From: Candidatus Neomicrothrix sp. UBA7884
GTDB lineage: Bacteria > Actinomycetota > Acidimicrobiia > Acidimicrobiales > MedAcidi-G1
Direction: 5' to 3'
Length of the DNA stretch: 44,503 bases
Assembly: GCA_002501135.1 (NCBI GenBank)
Contig: DLRQ01000051.1
Span: 1-44,503, forward strand
Below are positions 17,567 to 24,920 of this stretch, piece after piece. Made by a program: the position numbers and the translations under genes. Each line of letters starts with the position of its first letter. The first letter of the stretch is position 1. The notes below the pieces were generated by a model, which was given only the letters and a program-made list of their open reading frames with translations, was not told where the DNA came from and made no database searches.

Positions 17567-18376
17567 TCAGGCCACCCGGTCAAGGGGGTCGATCCTCACA
17601 CCGGTCAGGAGCAGTTCGGTGAGCCGTCGTGGCGACTCTCCCAGCCAGAAGTTGAGGGCGAGGCGCCGGGGATGGCGGACATGTCGGCGACCTGAGGCCG
17701 TGGCCGCAACCACCCGTCGTGCCAGCCGCTCAGGTGTTGTCTTTGGAATCAGCTGCAGCTTCTGGAACCGGTGGTTGGTGCGCTGCATGCTCGGGGAGGC
17801 CGACTCGACCGCGTCCCACATGCGCGTGTCGACCGGGCCGGGAGCCACGAGGGTGGTACTGACCGGCGTCCCCTTCAACTCGATCCGGAGGCTGGCGGCG
17901 AAGTTGTTGAGACCGGCCTTGGTGGCGCAGTAGGGGCCCATCCCCGGGAAACCGGCCGTGCCGGCAAGTGATGACATGAACACGACCGCCCCACGGTTGC
18001 GCTCGAGCATCCCAGGCAGAACCCGCCTGGTCAGCACCATTGGCGCCTCCAGGTTCACGCGGGCGGCTGCCCGCACCGAGTCCGGGTCGACGGTTGCGAC
18101 CGGGTCGACGGTCTCGATGCCGGCATTGTTGACAAGCACATCGATGGGACCATGCGCTGCCTCGACAGCTTCGATGAGGCCATCGACCACATCGGGGTCG
18201 GACAGGTCGGCCACGTGGGCGGCTCCCCCGATCCGCTCGGCCACCTGGCGGAGGTCATCCTCGGAGCGTGCCGCCACCACCACCGACGCCCCCGCATCGG
18301 CATACGCGGATGCCAGGGCCGCACCTATCCCCCGCGACCCACCTGTGACCACTACCTGTGCCCCCTTGAGTTCCAT
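17567..18376 (-). CDS. Short-chain dehydrogenase/reductase
   Basis: Classical SDR, 269 residues, NAD(P)-dependent oxidation or reduction of an unknown alcohol/ketone. The Rossmann glycine motif TGGSRGIG is at about residues 10-17, NNAGIE is near residue 85, the catalytic Ser is in FMSSLAG and the YxxxK is in GPYCATKAGL. A C-terminal extension with ATASGRRHVRHPRRLALNFW, lacking the usual short C-terminus, suggests membrane or lipid-substrate members. I chose ATG 18376 because residue 1 then precedes the glycine motif directly and TACGTT lies 8 nt upstream. The longer open frame reaching 18832 overlaps the divergent epoxide hydrolase and is not coding. Confidence 0.88.
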   Translation of the reverse strand: MELKGAQVVVTGGSRGIGAALASAYADAGASVVVAARSEDDLRQVAERIGGAAHVADLSDPDVVDGLIEAVEAAHGPIDVLVNNAGIETVDPVATVDPDSVRAAARVNLEAPMVLTRRVLPGMLERNRGAVVFMSSLAGTAGFPGMGPYCATKAGLNNFAASLRIELKGTPVSTTLVAPGPVDTRMWDAVESASPSMQRTNHRFQKLQLIPKTTPERLARRVVAATASGRRHVRHPRRLALNFWLGESPRRLTELLLTGVRIDPLDRVA

Positions 18377-18384
18377 GGCCGACG

Positions 18385-18390
18385 AACGTA
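18385..18390 (-). promoter_or_regulatory. -10 element of the SDR gene
   Basis: TACGTT on the minus strand, 8 nt before ATG 18376. It shares a 60-nt divergent spacer with the promoter of the epoxide hydrolase gene. Confidence 0.3.
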
Positions 18391-18424
18391 ACAGCCGGAT
18401 CGGACCCCGGCTGCGGCCGCCGGT

Positions 18425-18430
18425 TACGGT
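18425..18430 (+). promoter_or_regulatory. -10 element of the epoxide hydrolase operon
   Basis: TACGGT (TANNNT) followed by CCGTCC and ATG 18437, a 6-nt gap compatible with a leaderless transcript. Confidence 0.35.
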
Positions 18431-18436
18431 CCGTCC

Positions 18437-19588
18437 ATGTCCGAAGCACTCTCCCCGTTCACCATCAACGTCGGCGATGACGACCTGGCCGACCTCCGCA
18501 ACCGCCTCGGCAACACACGCTGGCCGGACCAGATCCCCAACACGGGCTGGGGCTACGGCTGTGACCTTGCCTGGCTGAAGGACCTGGCGGCGTGGTGGGC
18601 CGACGGCTTCAACTGGCGCAGTAGGGAGGCCCAGCTCAACGAGTTCGACCACCTCACCACGACGATCGACGGCCAGAACATCCACTTCGTCCATCAGCGC
18701 TCCCCCCACGACAATGCGCTGCCGCTCCTGCTCAGCCACGGTTGGCCCGGATCCGTGGTCGAGTTCCAGGAGATCATCGGGCCACTGACCGATCCGACGG
18801 CACACGGCGGCGACGAGGCGGATGCCTTCCATGTGATCACACCCTCGCTACCCGGCTACGGATGGTCGGGGCCGACCACCCAGCGGGGCTGGGGCGTTGA
18901 ACGCACAGCGCAGGCCTTCGCCACCCTGGCCGACCGTCTCGGCTACGACTCCTACGGGGTTCAGGGCGGTGACTGGGGTTCGCTCATCTCACGCCAGATC
19001 GCCCAGGTGGACCCGGACCACGTGGTCGGGTGCCACGTGAACATGATGACCGCCGGCCCTCCGGGGCACGACGACGACTTCGAGGACATCACACCGCTGG
19101 AACAACAGCACCTGGACCGGGCCACGTGGTACGTGGCCGAGGACAACGGCTACTTCCGCATCCAGGAGACGAGACCCCAGACGCTCGCCACCGGGCTGAA
19201 CGACTCACCAGCCGGCCTGCTCTCCTGGATCGGCGAGAAATTCCACGGCTGGACCGACCATGACGGAGATCCATTCACGGCCATCGACCGCGACACACTG
19301 CTCACCAATGTGTCCGTGTACTGGTTCACGCAGACCATCAACTCCTCGACCCGGATGTACTACGAAACCATGAAGGCACCGTCTCCCAACCTGGGCGCCA
19401 CGGGTGACGTCCCCCTGGGTGTGTCAACCTTTCCGAACGAGCTGTTCTCGGCCAGGCGACGCTGGGTGGAGGCGGCCCACAACCTGACCTTCTGGGCCGA
19501 CCACGACACCGGTGGGCACTTCGCCGCCATGGAGAGCCCCGATGTGCTGGTTGACGACATCAGGGAGTTCTTCAGGGGGCTGAGGTGA
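18437..19588 (+). CDS. Epoxide hydrolase (EHN-domain alpha/beta hydrolase)
   Basis: Opens an epoxide to a vicinal diol. The first 75 residues match the epoxide hydrolase N-terminal domain (FTINVGDDDLADLRNRLGNT, TRWPDQIP, WRSREAQLNEFDHL). The catalytic core has the oxyanion-hole motif HGWPGS at 101-106, the nucleophile Asp179 in GGDWGS and the general-base His361 in GGHFAAMESPD. 383 residues is the normal length of microsomal-type bacterial homologues. Its stop overlaps the next hydrolase start as GTGA. The natural substrate is unknown. First gene of a coupled trio with an alpha/beta hydrolase and a formylglycine-generating enzyme. Confidence 0.93.
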   Translation: MSEALSPFTINVGDDDLADLRNRLGNTRWPDQIPNTGWGYGCDLAWLKDLAAWWADGFNWRSREAQLNEFDHLTTTIDGQNIHFVHQRSPHDNALPLLLSHGWPGSVVEFQEIIGPLTDPTAHGGDEADAFHVITPSLPGYGWSGPTTQRGWGVERTAQAFATLADRLGYDSYGVQGGDWGSLISRQIAQVDPDHVVGCHVNMMTAGPPGHDDDFEDITPLEQQHLDRATWYVAEDNGYFRIQETRPQTLATGLNDSPAGLLSWIGEKFHGWTDHDGDPFTAIDRDTLLTNVSVYWFTQTINSSTRMYYETMKAPSPNLGATGDVPLGVSTFPNELFSARRRWVEAAHNLTFWADHDTGGHFAAMESPDVLVDDIREFFRGLR

Positions 19589-20262
19589 TCGCCGGCAACG
19601 ATGGAACCCGAATCGCCACCGAATGCCGGGGCGACGGTCCGAGCCTGGTGTTTACCCACGGTTGGGCCAACGACCGGTCTGTCTGGACACCTATCGCCGA
19701 CGATCTGGCAGGCGACCACTCCGTCACCACCTGGGACCTTCGGGGCCATGGAGAGAGCGACTCACCCCCGCCGGGCAACTACTCGCGACAACACGCCCTC
19801 GGAGACATGAACGCTGTGGTGGACGACACGGACCGACCAGCGGTGCTCATCGGCCACAGCCTGGGCGGCTACCTGTCCCTCGCCTATGCGCTCGAACACC
19901 CCGATGAGGTCTCGGCTCTGGTGCTGGTCGCCTCGGGCCCCGGATTCCGGAAGGTCGAGGCCCGCGACGAGTGGAACGAGGCCGTGGTCACCAGCACGAA
20001 GAAGCTGGGCCTGCCACCCGGCGTCGAGGAACTCTCCATGCACGTCGACTCGATGGTCATCGACAGGCTCACCGAGATCACCGCGCCCACACTCATCCTG
20101 CTGGGCGAGCGTGACAGGCGCTTCGCAGCCGCCGCCGGCCTCTTCCAGAGGGACCTCGACGTGCGTGACACGGTCATTGTCCCAGAGCAGGGCCACATGG
20201 TCCACGTCAAGGCAGCCCGGGAGTGTGCGGATGCCATCCGGTCGTTCGTGACGGGTATCTGA
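19585..20262 (+). CDS. Alpha/beta hydrolase
   Basis: Single-domain serine hydrolase of 225 residues with a complete triad: Ser92 in GHSLGG, Asp177 in GERDRRF and His204 in QGHMVH. HGW at the oxyanion strand and DLRGHGESD complete the fold. The cap region is short (about 35 residues), so the enzyme is compact. Esterase, lactonase and non-haem haloperoxidase-like activities cannot be separated by sequence. The GTG start overlaps the epoxide hydrolase stop by 4 nt, and its own stop overlaps the next ATG as TGATG. The three proteins are therefore probably made at linked levels. Confidence 0.88.
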   Translation: MIAGNDGTRIATECRGDGPSLVFTHGWANDRSVWTPIADDLAGDHSVTTWDLRGHGESDSPPPGNYSRQHALGDMNAVVDDTDRPAVLIGHSLGGYLSLAYALEHPDEVSALVLVASGPGFRKVEARDEWNEAVVTSTKKLGLPPGVEELSMHVDSMVIDRLTEITAPTLILLGERDRRFAAAAGLFQRDLDVRDTVIVPEQGHMVHVKAARECADAIRSFVTGI

Positions 20263-21119
20263 TGACCCTCAACCCCCTGGCCGGGATGGTCGACCTCCCG
20301 GGGGGCTCGTTCCTGATGGGTAGCGACGACCCGCTCGGGTACCCGTCCGACGGAGAGGGACCGGTCAGGGAGGTGGTGGTCTCTCCCTTTCGCATCTCGT
20401 CCACAGCGGTCACGAACGACGAGTTCGGTGCGTTCATTGAGGCCACCGGGCATGTCACGACTGCCGAGTCCGAGGGCTGGTCTTTCGTGTTCGCCGGCCA
20501 CCTGCCCGACGACTTCCCCGAAACCCGTGGGGTGGTCAGCGCCCCGTGGTGGCGACAGGTCTTCGGCTCCGCCTGGTGCCACCCCCTTGGCCCGGACTCA
20601 GACCTGGGCGGCCTGGCTGACCACCCGGTGGTCCATGTCTCATGGTTCGATGCCGTGGGATTTGCCAACTGGGCAGGAGGGCGGCTTCCAACCGAGGCGG
20701 AATGGGAGTTCGCTGCCCGCGGGGGGCTGACACAGGCCCGCCTGCCGTGGGGTGATGACCTCTGCCCAGAAGGCAGGCACCGGTGCAACATCTGGACCGG
20801 GACCTTTCCGATCGAGGACACCGCGGAGGACGGCTATGCAGGGACCTGCCCCGTTGACACGTTCGAACCCAACGGCTACGGCCTGTTCAACTGCTCAGGA
20901 AACGTCTGGGAGTGGTGCGCGGACCACTTCTCGTCGCACCACCCGGTGAAACGGCCACTCGTTGACCCGACCGGTCCACCGATGGGCGTGGACAGGATCG
21001 CAAAGGGTGGCTCGTTCCTGTGCCACGACAGCTACTGCCACCGCTACCGGGTGGGGGCGAGGCTCGGCAACACGCCCGACAGTTCCACGGCCCACCAAGG
21101 CTTTCGCCTGGCAGCCTGA
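20262..21119 (+). CDS. Formylglycine-generating enzyme (sulfatase-activating)
   Basis: Copper-dependent oxidase that converts the Cys of CxPxR in sulfatases to C-alpha-formylglycine. 285 residues, FGE-sulfatase fold from VDLPGGSFLMGSDD to HQGFRLAA. Unlike most FGE-fold proteins, it keeps both active-site cysteines, C254 and C259 in CHDSYC, within the strongly conserved context KGGSFLCHDSYCHRYR and ARLGNTPDSS. That argues for a true FGE rather than an EgtB-, PvdO- or NirV-type relative. There is no signal peptide, so it is cytoplasmic, as in actinobacteria. No sulfatase gene lies in this window, so its client is elsewhere. ATG 20262 overlaps the previous stop (TGATG). The frame is open back to 20223 but inside the upstream gene. 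Confidence 0.88.
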   Translation: MTLNPLAGMVDLPGGSFLMGSDDPLGYPSDGEGPVREVVVSPFRISSTAVTNDEFGAFIEATGHVTTAESEGWSFVFAGHLPDDFPETRGVVSAPWWRQVFGSAWCHPLGPDSDLGGLADHPVVHVSWFDAVGFANWAGGRLPTEAEWEFAARGGLTQARLPWGDDLCPEGRHRCNIWTGTFPIEDTAEDGYAGTCPVDTFEPNGYGLFNCSGNVWEWCADHFSSHHPVKRPLVDPTGPPMGVDRIAKGGSFLCHDSYCHRYRVGARLGNTPDSSTAHQGFRLAA

Positions 21120-21141
21120 ACACCAGCAGTCCCGCCGGCCG

Positions 21142-21147
21142 TACGCT
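21142..21147 (+). promoter_or_regulatory. -10 element of the dus-maf operon
   Basis: TACGCT followed by 7 nt (TGCCGCC) and ATG 21155, in the 35-nt gap after the FGE gene. It suggests dus-maf can be transcribed independently, as a leaderless mRNA. Confidence 0.35.
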
Positions 21148-21154
21148 TGCCGCC

Positions 21155-22357
21155 ATGGGGCTACGCAGCGAGGTGAACGTCGGTGTTGCACCGGCGGCCG
21201 CCGACGAGTTCGGCGCAGTCAGGGTCGGCACCATGGAGGTCTGGCCACCGGTCGTGCTGGCACCGATGGCCGGCGTCACCAACGCCCCCTTCCGGACGCT
21301 CTGCAGGGAGATGGGTGCCGGTCTGTTCGTCAGCGAGATGATCACCGCACGTGGCCTCGTTGACGGCAATGCCAAGACCGTTCGCCACAGCCGGTTCGAA
21401 CCCAACGAGTCGCCCCGCAGCATCCAGCTCTACGGAACCGAGCCCGAGAGCATGCACAGCGCCGTACGCCTGCTCGTGAACGAGGACCGGGTCGACCACA
21501 TCGACCTCAACTTCGGGTGTCCGATGCCCAAGATCACCCGGAAGGGCGGCGGTGCCGCCCTTCCGCTGAAGCCGCGCCTGTTCGGGTCGATAGTGGGGGC
21601 TGCGGTCGGTGCGGCCGGCGACGTGCCCGTAACCGTGAAGTTCAGGAAGGGCACCGACGATGCCCACCTCACCTACCTCGAGGCTGGCCGTATCGCCGAG
21701 GACGTCGGCGTCTCAGCCCTTGCGCTGCACGCCCGCACAGCCGAACAGCTCTACTCCGGTGAGGCCGACTGGTCGTCGGTTGCGTCCCTCAAGGCCGCAG
21801 TCACCTCCATACCGGTGTTCGGCAACGGCGACATCTGGGAACCCTGGGACGCACTGCGCATGATGCGCCTGACCGGCTGTGACGGAGTTGTTGTAGGGCG
21901 GGGCTGCCTGGGCCGCCCGTGGCTGTTCGGAGATCTGGCAGCCGTATTCGGGAACTCACCGGGCGCCGGTGGTTCCGACACAGGTGACCCCCCGGACCTC
22001 GCCGGTGTCGCTGCGATCATGTCGCGGCATGCCCGGTTGCTCGTGGACTGGGCAGGCCCCCATGGGATCAGGGATTTTCGCAAGCACACGACCTGGTACC
22101 TGAAGGGCTATCCGACCGGGCCAGCGGCACGCAGGAACCTCCAGGCTGTTGAGTCCCCGGACGACCTGGAGGGAATCCTCGGAGGGCTGCTGGACGACAT
22201 CGGCAGGGGCATGGGCATCGACCCGGCGTCACTGCGAATTCCACGCAGCCACCGCAGCGGGCCCAGACGCGTCGTTCTTCCGGACGGCTGGCTGGACGAC
22301 CCCGGGGACATGACACCTCCGCCTCCCGAGGCCGAGGCCCTGGTCTCGGGAGGGTGA
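21155..22357 (+). CDS. dus: tRNA-dihydrouridine synthase (DusB-like)
   Basis: FMN-dependent NADPH reductase of uridines in tRNA, 400 residues. VVLAPMAGVTNAPFRTLC opens the TIM barrel. The catalytic cysteine is C122 in NFGCPMPKITRKGGGAAL. KFRKGTDDAH, HARTAEQLYSGEADW, GNGDIWEP and VVGRGCLGRPWLF are the substrate/FMN segments. The C-terminal helical tRNA-binding domain includes RKHTTWYLKGYPTG. DusB is the usual bacterial type in this size class, but the exact target position is not certain. I chose ATG 21155; the frame is open to 21020 but that part lies inside the FGE gene. maf follows after 4 nt. Confidence 0.93.
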   Translation: MGLRSEVNVGVAPAAADEFGAVRVGTMEVWPPVVLAPMAGVTNAPFRTLCREMGAGLFVSEMITARGLVDGNAKTVRHSRFEPNESPRSIQLYGTEPESMHSAVRLLVNEDRVDHIDLNFGCPMPKITRKGGGAALPLKPRLFGSIVGAAVGAAGDVPVTVKFRKGTDDAHLTYLEAGRIAEDVGVSALALHARTAEQLYSGEADWSSVASLKAAVTSIPVFGNGDIWEPWDALRMMRLTGCDGVVVGRGCLGRPWLFGDLAAVFGNSPGAGGSDTGDPPDLAGVAAIMSRHARLLVDWAGPHGIRDFRKHTTWYLKGYPTGPAARRNLQAVESPDDLEGILGGLLDDIGRGMGIDPASLRIPRSHRSGPRRVVLPDGWLDDPGDMTPPPPEAEALVSGG

Positions 22358-22361
22358 GCAG

Positions 22362-22952
22362 GTGAGCGTGCACCTAGTGCTGGCATCGGGCTCACCACGG
22401 CGACTGACACTTCTGCGCGATGCGGGCTTTGACCCCGAGGTGAGGGTGCCACCGGTCGATGAGAGCCCACTGTCAGGAGAGGAACCGTCAGCCATGGTGC
22501 AGCGGCTTGCGCTCGCCAAACTGCACTCGGTTGTGGTGGCCGGTGAAACGGGCCTTGCTGCCGACACCGCTGTCGTGGTCGACGGTGAGGTGTTCGGCAA
22601 GCCCCTGGTTCCTGACCGGGCGCACGAAATGCTCAGTCGGCTCTCCGGGCGTGCCCATGAGGTGGTAGGAGGCATCGCCGTACGGCACGGCGGCCATGAC
22701 GCTGCCGGTGTGGTCACCACCAGGGTTTCCTTCAGGGATCTCACCGATGGGGAGATCCGGGCGTACGTGGCTGGCGGTGAACCCCTTGACAGGGCCGGTG
22801 GCTACGCCATCCAGGGTGGTGGCGGCCGGTTCGTGACCGAGGTCGACGGCTGCCGTGACAACGTGGTCGGGCTGTCGCTGGGGGCCGCTCTGGAACTGTT
22901 GTCGCTCCTAGGTGTTCAGGTCCCCGACCGGCCGGGCGCCTCAAGCCTCTGA
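22362..22952 (+). CDS. maf: Maf-like nucleoside triphosphate pyrophosphatase
   Basis: House-cleaning enzyme hydrolysing dTTP/UTP or modified nucleotides to monophosphates. Family motifs: LASGSPRR at the N-terminus, GLAADTAVVVDG, GKPLVPDRAHEML and GEPLDRAGGYAIQG with a DxAG-type metal/base site. 196 residues is usual. It starts at GTG 22362, 4 nt after the dus stop, with AGGGTGAGCAG just upstream. Its last 37 nt overlap the end of the convergent FetB-like gene. Confidence 0.92.
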   Translation: MSVHLVLASGSPRRLTLLRDAGFDPEVRVPPVDESPLSGEEPSAMVQRLALAKLHSVVVAGETGLAADTAVVVDGEVFGKPLVPDRAHEMLSRLSGRAHEVVGGIAVRHGGHDAAGVVTTRVSFRDLTDGEIRAYVAGGEPLDRAGGYAIQGGGGRFVTEVDGCRDNVVGLSLGAALELLSLLGVQVPDRPGASSL

Positions 22953-23698
22953 TCCGGGGTGAGAAAGCGCCCGGCTCCGAGAAGGACCACCGCAAGGCCC
23001 GTGATTGCCGCTGATCCCAGGATCAGGAACAACAGGGCCGCCTGAACGAGCGCTGCATCGAGAGGATCCACCCCGGCCAGGATCAGGCCGGTCAGTGCTC
23101 CCGGGATGAACACCAGGCCCACGGACCTCGTTATCTCGATCTGCGGAAGGAGTGCCAGGCGGAGAGCGTCGGCTGCCACGTCACGCATGGCCCGCCTACC
23201 GGTGAAGCCCGTGGCCAACATGGCCTCGATCACACCGGCACGGTCCCTGACGCCGTCAACGAGCCGGGTCGCCGCAACCACCACGACCTTCAGGGAGTTG
23301 CCGACGACCATTCCCGCCACGGGTACGAGAACCCTTGCCTCCAGGGGCATCACCCCCAGGCCGAAGACGACACCGAGGCTGACGCCCAGCCCGAGCGTGT
23401 AGCCGAATGCCGTGATCCAGAACAGGCCGGGGAGGCGACGTTCACGCCGTTTGGCGCTGGCCGCCGCAAAGGGCACCAGACCAACTGCCCATGCCCATGC
23501 CCACGCCATGTGGGTGTCTGTTTCCAGCACCAGGCGAAGGGCCAGTCCGGCAAGCACCAGTTGGGCGACAGAACGCACCACGGCGGTGAGCAGGTCACGC
23601 TCAAGCCTCAGGTGCCGGACAAAGGAGATTCCGACTGCCGCCAGCACAAGAAGGAGCGAGGCTGCAAGGCCCCACAGCCCGATGCCGACATCACCCAT
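22916..23698 (-). CDS. FetB/UPF0014-family ABC permease
   Basis: Integral membrane protein of 260 residues with about seven hydrophobic segments, matching the UPF0014 family that includes E. coli FetB (putative iron exporter permease). Diagnostic stretches are MLATGFTGRRAMRDVAADALR, FIPGALTGLILAG and GVDPLDAALVQ in the last third. It has no FetA-like ATPase beside it. The nearest ATPase is the divergent FbpC-like gene. Start ATG 23698 is supported by TACGGT 7 nt upstream. The longer frame to 23806 covers the divergent promoter. An odd detail is the repeated Trp-Ala stretch AWAWAWA in the third helix, encoded by a short tandem hexamer. Confidence 0.82.
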   Translation of the reverse strand: MGDVGIGLWGLAASLLLVLAAVGISFVRHLRLERDLLTAVVRSVAQLVLAGLALRLVLETDTHMAWAWAWAVGLVPFAAASAKRRERRLPGLFWITAFGYTLGLGVSLGVVFGLGVMPLEARVLVPVAGMVVGNSLKVVVVAATRLVDGVRDRAGVIEAMLATGFTGRRAMRDVAADALRLALLPQIEITRSVGLVFIPGALTGLILAGVDPLDAALVQAALLFLILGSAAITGLAVVLLGAGRFLTPDQRLEAPGRSGT

Positions 23699-23705
23699 GA
23701 CGGGC

Positions 23706-23711
23706 ACCGTA
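23706..23711 (-). promoter_or_regulatory. -10 element of the FetB-like gene
   Basis: TACGGT on the minus strand, 7 nt (GCCCGTC) before ATG 23698; leaderless geometry. Confidence 0.35.
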
Positions 23712-23755
23712 GGCAGCAGTGCAGCCTTAGGTGGATGCCGTGGGAAACCCGCGCT

Positions 23756-23785
23756 TTGTGGTGAGAGGTCAACCACCTCTAACCT
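23756..23785 (+). promoter_or_regulatory. Promoter of fbpCAB
   Basis: TTGTGG (23756-23761), 18-nt spacer, TAACCT (23780-23785), then 7 nt to GTG 23793. The spacer contains AGAGGT-CAACC-ACCTCT, a perfect 6-bp inverted repeat (23764-23780), and the -10 is overlapped by a second dyad. This arrangement suits a repressor-controlled, leaderless promoter. Confidence 0.4.
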
Positions 23786-23792
23786 GTTAGGC
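23779..23792. promoter_or_regulatory. Candidate metal-regulator operator at fbpC
   Basis: CTAACCTGTTAG is an inverted repeat (CTAAC/GTTAG) over the -10, followed directly by GC. Read on the minus strand it contains AGGTTAG, the half-site of the IdeR/DtxR iron box (TTAGGTTAGGCTAACCTAA), but the second half matches poorly. The segment GTTAGGC (23786-23792) recurs at the promoter of the DtxR-family gene 4.5 kb away. Confidence 0.4.
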
Positions 23793-24848
23793 GTGGTGAA
23801 CATCAACCGAACGGTTCCGGTGGACCCGACCCCGGTCGGACTCGAGATCGACGCTGTGTCTGTGGACTACGGCGGCCCAGAGGTGCTCTCTGACGTGTCC
23901 CTCTCGGTTACCCCCGGAGAGATCATCGCCCTGCTCGGACCCAGCGGATGCGGTAAGACGACCCTGCTGCGAGCCATTGCGGGCCTGGAACGTCCGACAG
24001 CGGGGAGCATCTCACTGGGCAACCGACTCGTGACCGGTCCGGGTGAGTTCGTGCCACCCGAACGGCGGCGGATAGGGATGGTGTTCCAGGACTGGGCGCT
24101 GTTCCCACACCTGGATGTCGCCCGCAATGTCGGATACGGCCTCCCCCGTGGCGACCTCAGCACCGAACGGGTGAGCAAGACCCTCTCCCTTGTCGGGCTG
24201 GACAACGTTGCCGACAGGATGCCCGGGACCCTGTCCGGTGGACAGCAGCAACGGGTAGCCCTTGCACGGGCGCTGGCGCCGCGCCCCACTGTACTGCTCC
24301 TTGACGAGCCGTTCTCGAACCTGGACTCCAGCCTGCGTTCCCAGGTACGCACCGAGATCCACCACCTGCTCGTGGAACTGGGTGTCACTACCGTCTTCGT
24401 GACACACGACCAGGACGAGGCGTTCGTCCTGGGTGACCGGGTGGCCGTGCTCCACGATGGCCGTCTTGCCCAGGTCGGAAGCCCCGACGACCTCTACCGT
24501 CGGCCAGCCGACAAGTGGATCGCTACCTTCGTGGGCGAGGCGAACCTGTTCCCCGTTCAGATTCCAGAAGGGGACAGCTCCACCTGCCCCACGCCGATAG
24601 GACCTGTCCCACTCGTCTCTAAGGTGAGCGGACCCACCGAGATCATGCTGCGGCCCGAGGATCTGGCCGTCAGCCCGGGCGGTGACGGTGTCATAGAACT
24701 GGTGGAGTACTACGGCCACGACACCATGGTGTTGATTCGCCTGGGGGATGGCACGACCGTCCGAGCCAGGACCGATACAGACGTCTCGTTCCAGAGGGGT
24801 GACAGCGTCACCGTGGCGTATGACGGGCCGGGCGTCTTCGCCTTCTAA
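23793..24848 (+). CDS. fbpC: Iron(III) ABC transporter, ATP-binding protein (FbpC-like)
   Basis: Energises the FbpB permease. Walker A GPSGCGKT is at 49-56, the Q-loop in MVFQDWALFP, signature LSGGQQQRVALARAL, Walker B TVLLLDEPFSNLD and H-loop THDQDEAF. A C-terminal regulatory TOBE-like domain (about 90 residues, EIMLRPEDLAV onward) completes the usual 350-residue FbpC architecture (351 here). Two adjacent GTG codons (23793, 23796) can start it; I took the first because the -10 lies 7 nt away. The frame is open far upstream but that part is antisense to the FetB-like gene. The operon order C-A-B is unusual, since fbpA-fbpB-fbpC is the common order. Confidence 0.88.
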   Translation: MVNINRTVPVDPTPVGLEIDAVSVDYGGPEVLSDVSLSVTPGEIIALLGPSGCGKTTLLRAIAGLERPTAGSISLGNRLVTGPGEFVPPERRRIGMVFQDWALFPHLDVARNVGYGLPRGDLSTERVSKTLSLVGLDNVADRMPGTLSGGQQQRVALARALAPRPTVLLLDEPFSNLDSSLRSQVRTEIHHLLVELGVTTVFVTHDQDEAFVLGDRVAVLHDGRLAQVGSPDDLYRRPADKWIATFVGEANLFPVQIPEGDSSTCPTPIGPVPLVSKVSGPTEIMLRPEDLAVSPGGDGVIELVEYYGHDTMVLIRLGDGTTVRARTDTDVSFQRGDSVTVAYDGPGVFAF

Positions 24849-24864
24849 GTTGGATGACCTGCCA

Positions 24865-24891
24865 TTGATTGTTAAGGTTCCTTTACATACT
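24865..24891 (+). promoter_or_regulatory. AT-rich promoter/operator before fbpA
   Basis: TTGATT (24865-24870) and CATACT (24886-24891) are possible -35 and -10 elements with a short 15-nt spacer. Between them lies GTTAAGGTTCCTTTAC (24871-24886), an imperfect 16-bp palindrome with AAGG/CCTT arms. The segment is far more AT-rich than its surroundings. It implies a second, internally regulated promoter for the binding protein. Confidence 0.4.
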
Positions 24892-24920
24892 GGAATCAAC
24901 CACAAGGAAAACCCCCTCAA

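Noticed and set aside
18377..18832. N-terminal extension of the SDR gene
   Set aside because: Antisense to the epoxide hydrolase; SDRs begin just before the glycine motif, and ATG 18376 has a -10 box upstream.
23486..23510. Short tandem hexamers encoding AWAWAWA in the FetB-like gene
   Set aside because: Fits a transmembrane helix; no sign of a mobile or regulatory repeat.
23412..23792. N-terminal extension of fbpC
   Set aside because: Antisense to the FetB-like gene and low complexity; ABC ATPases start near GTG 23793.
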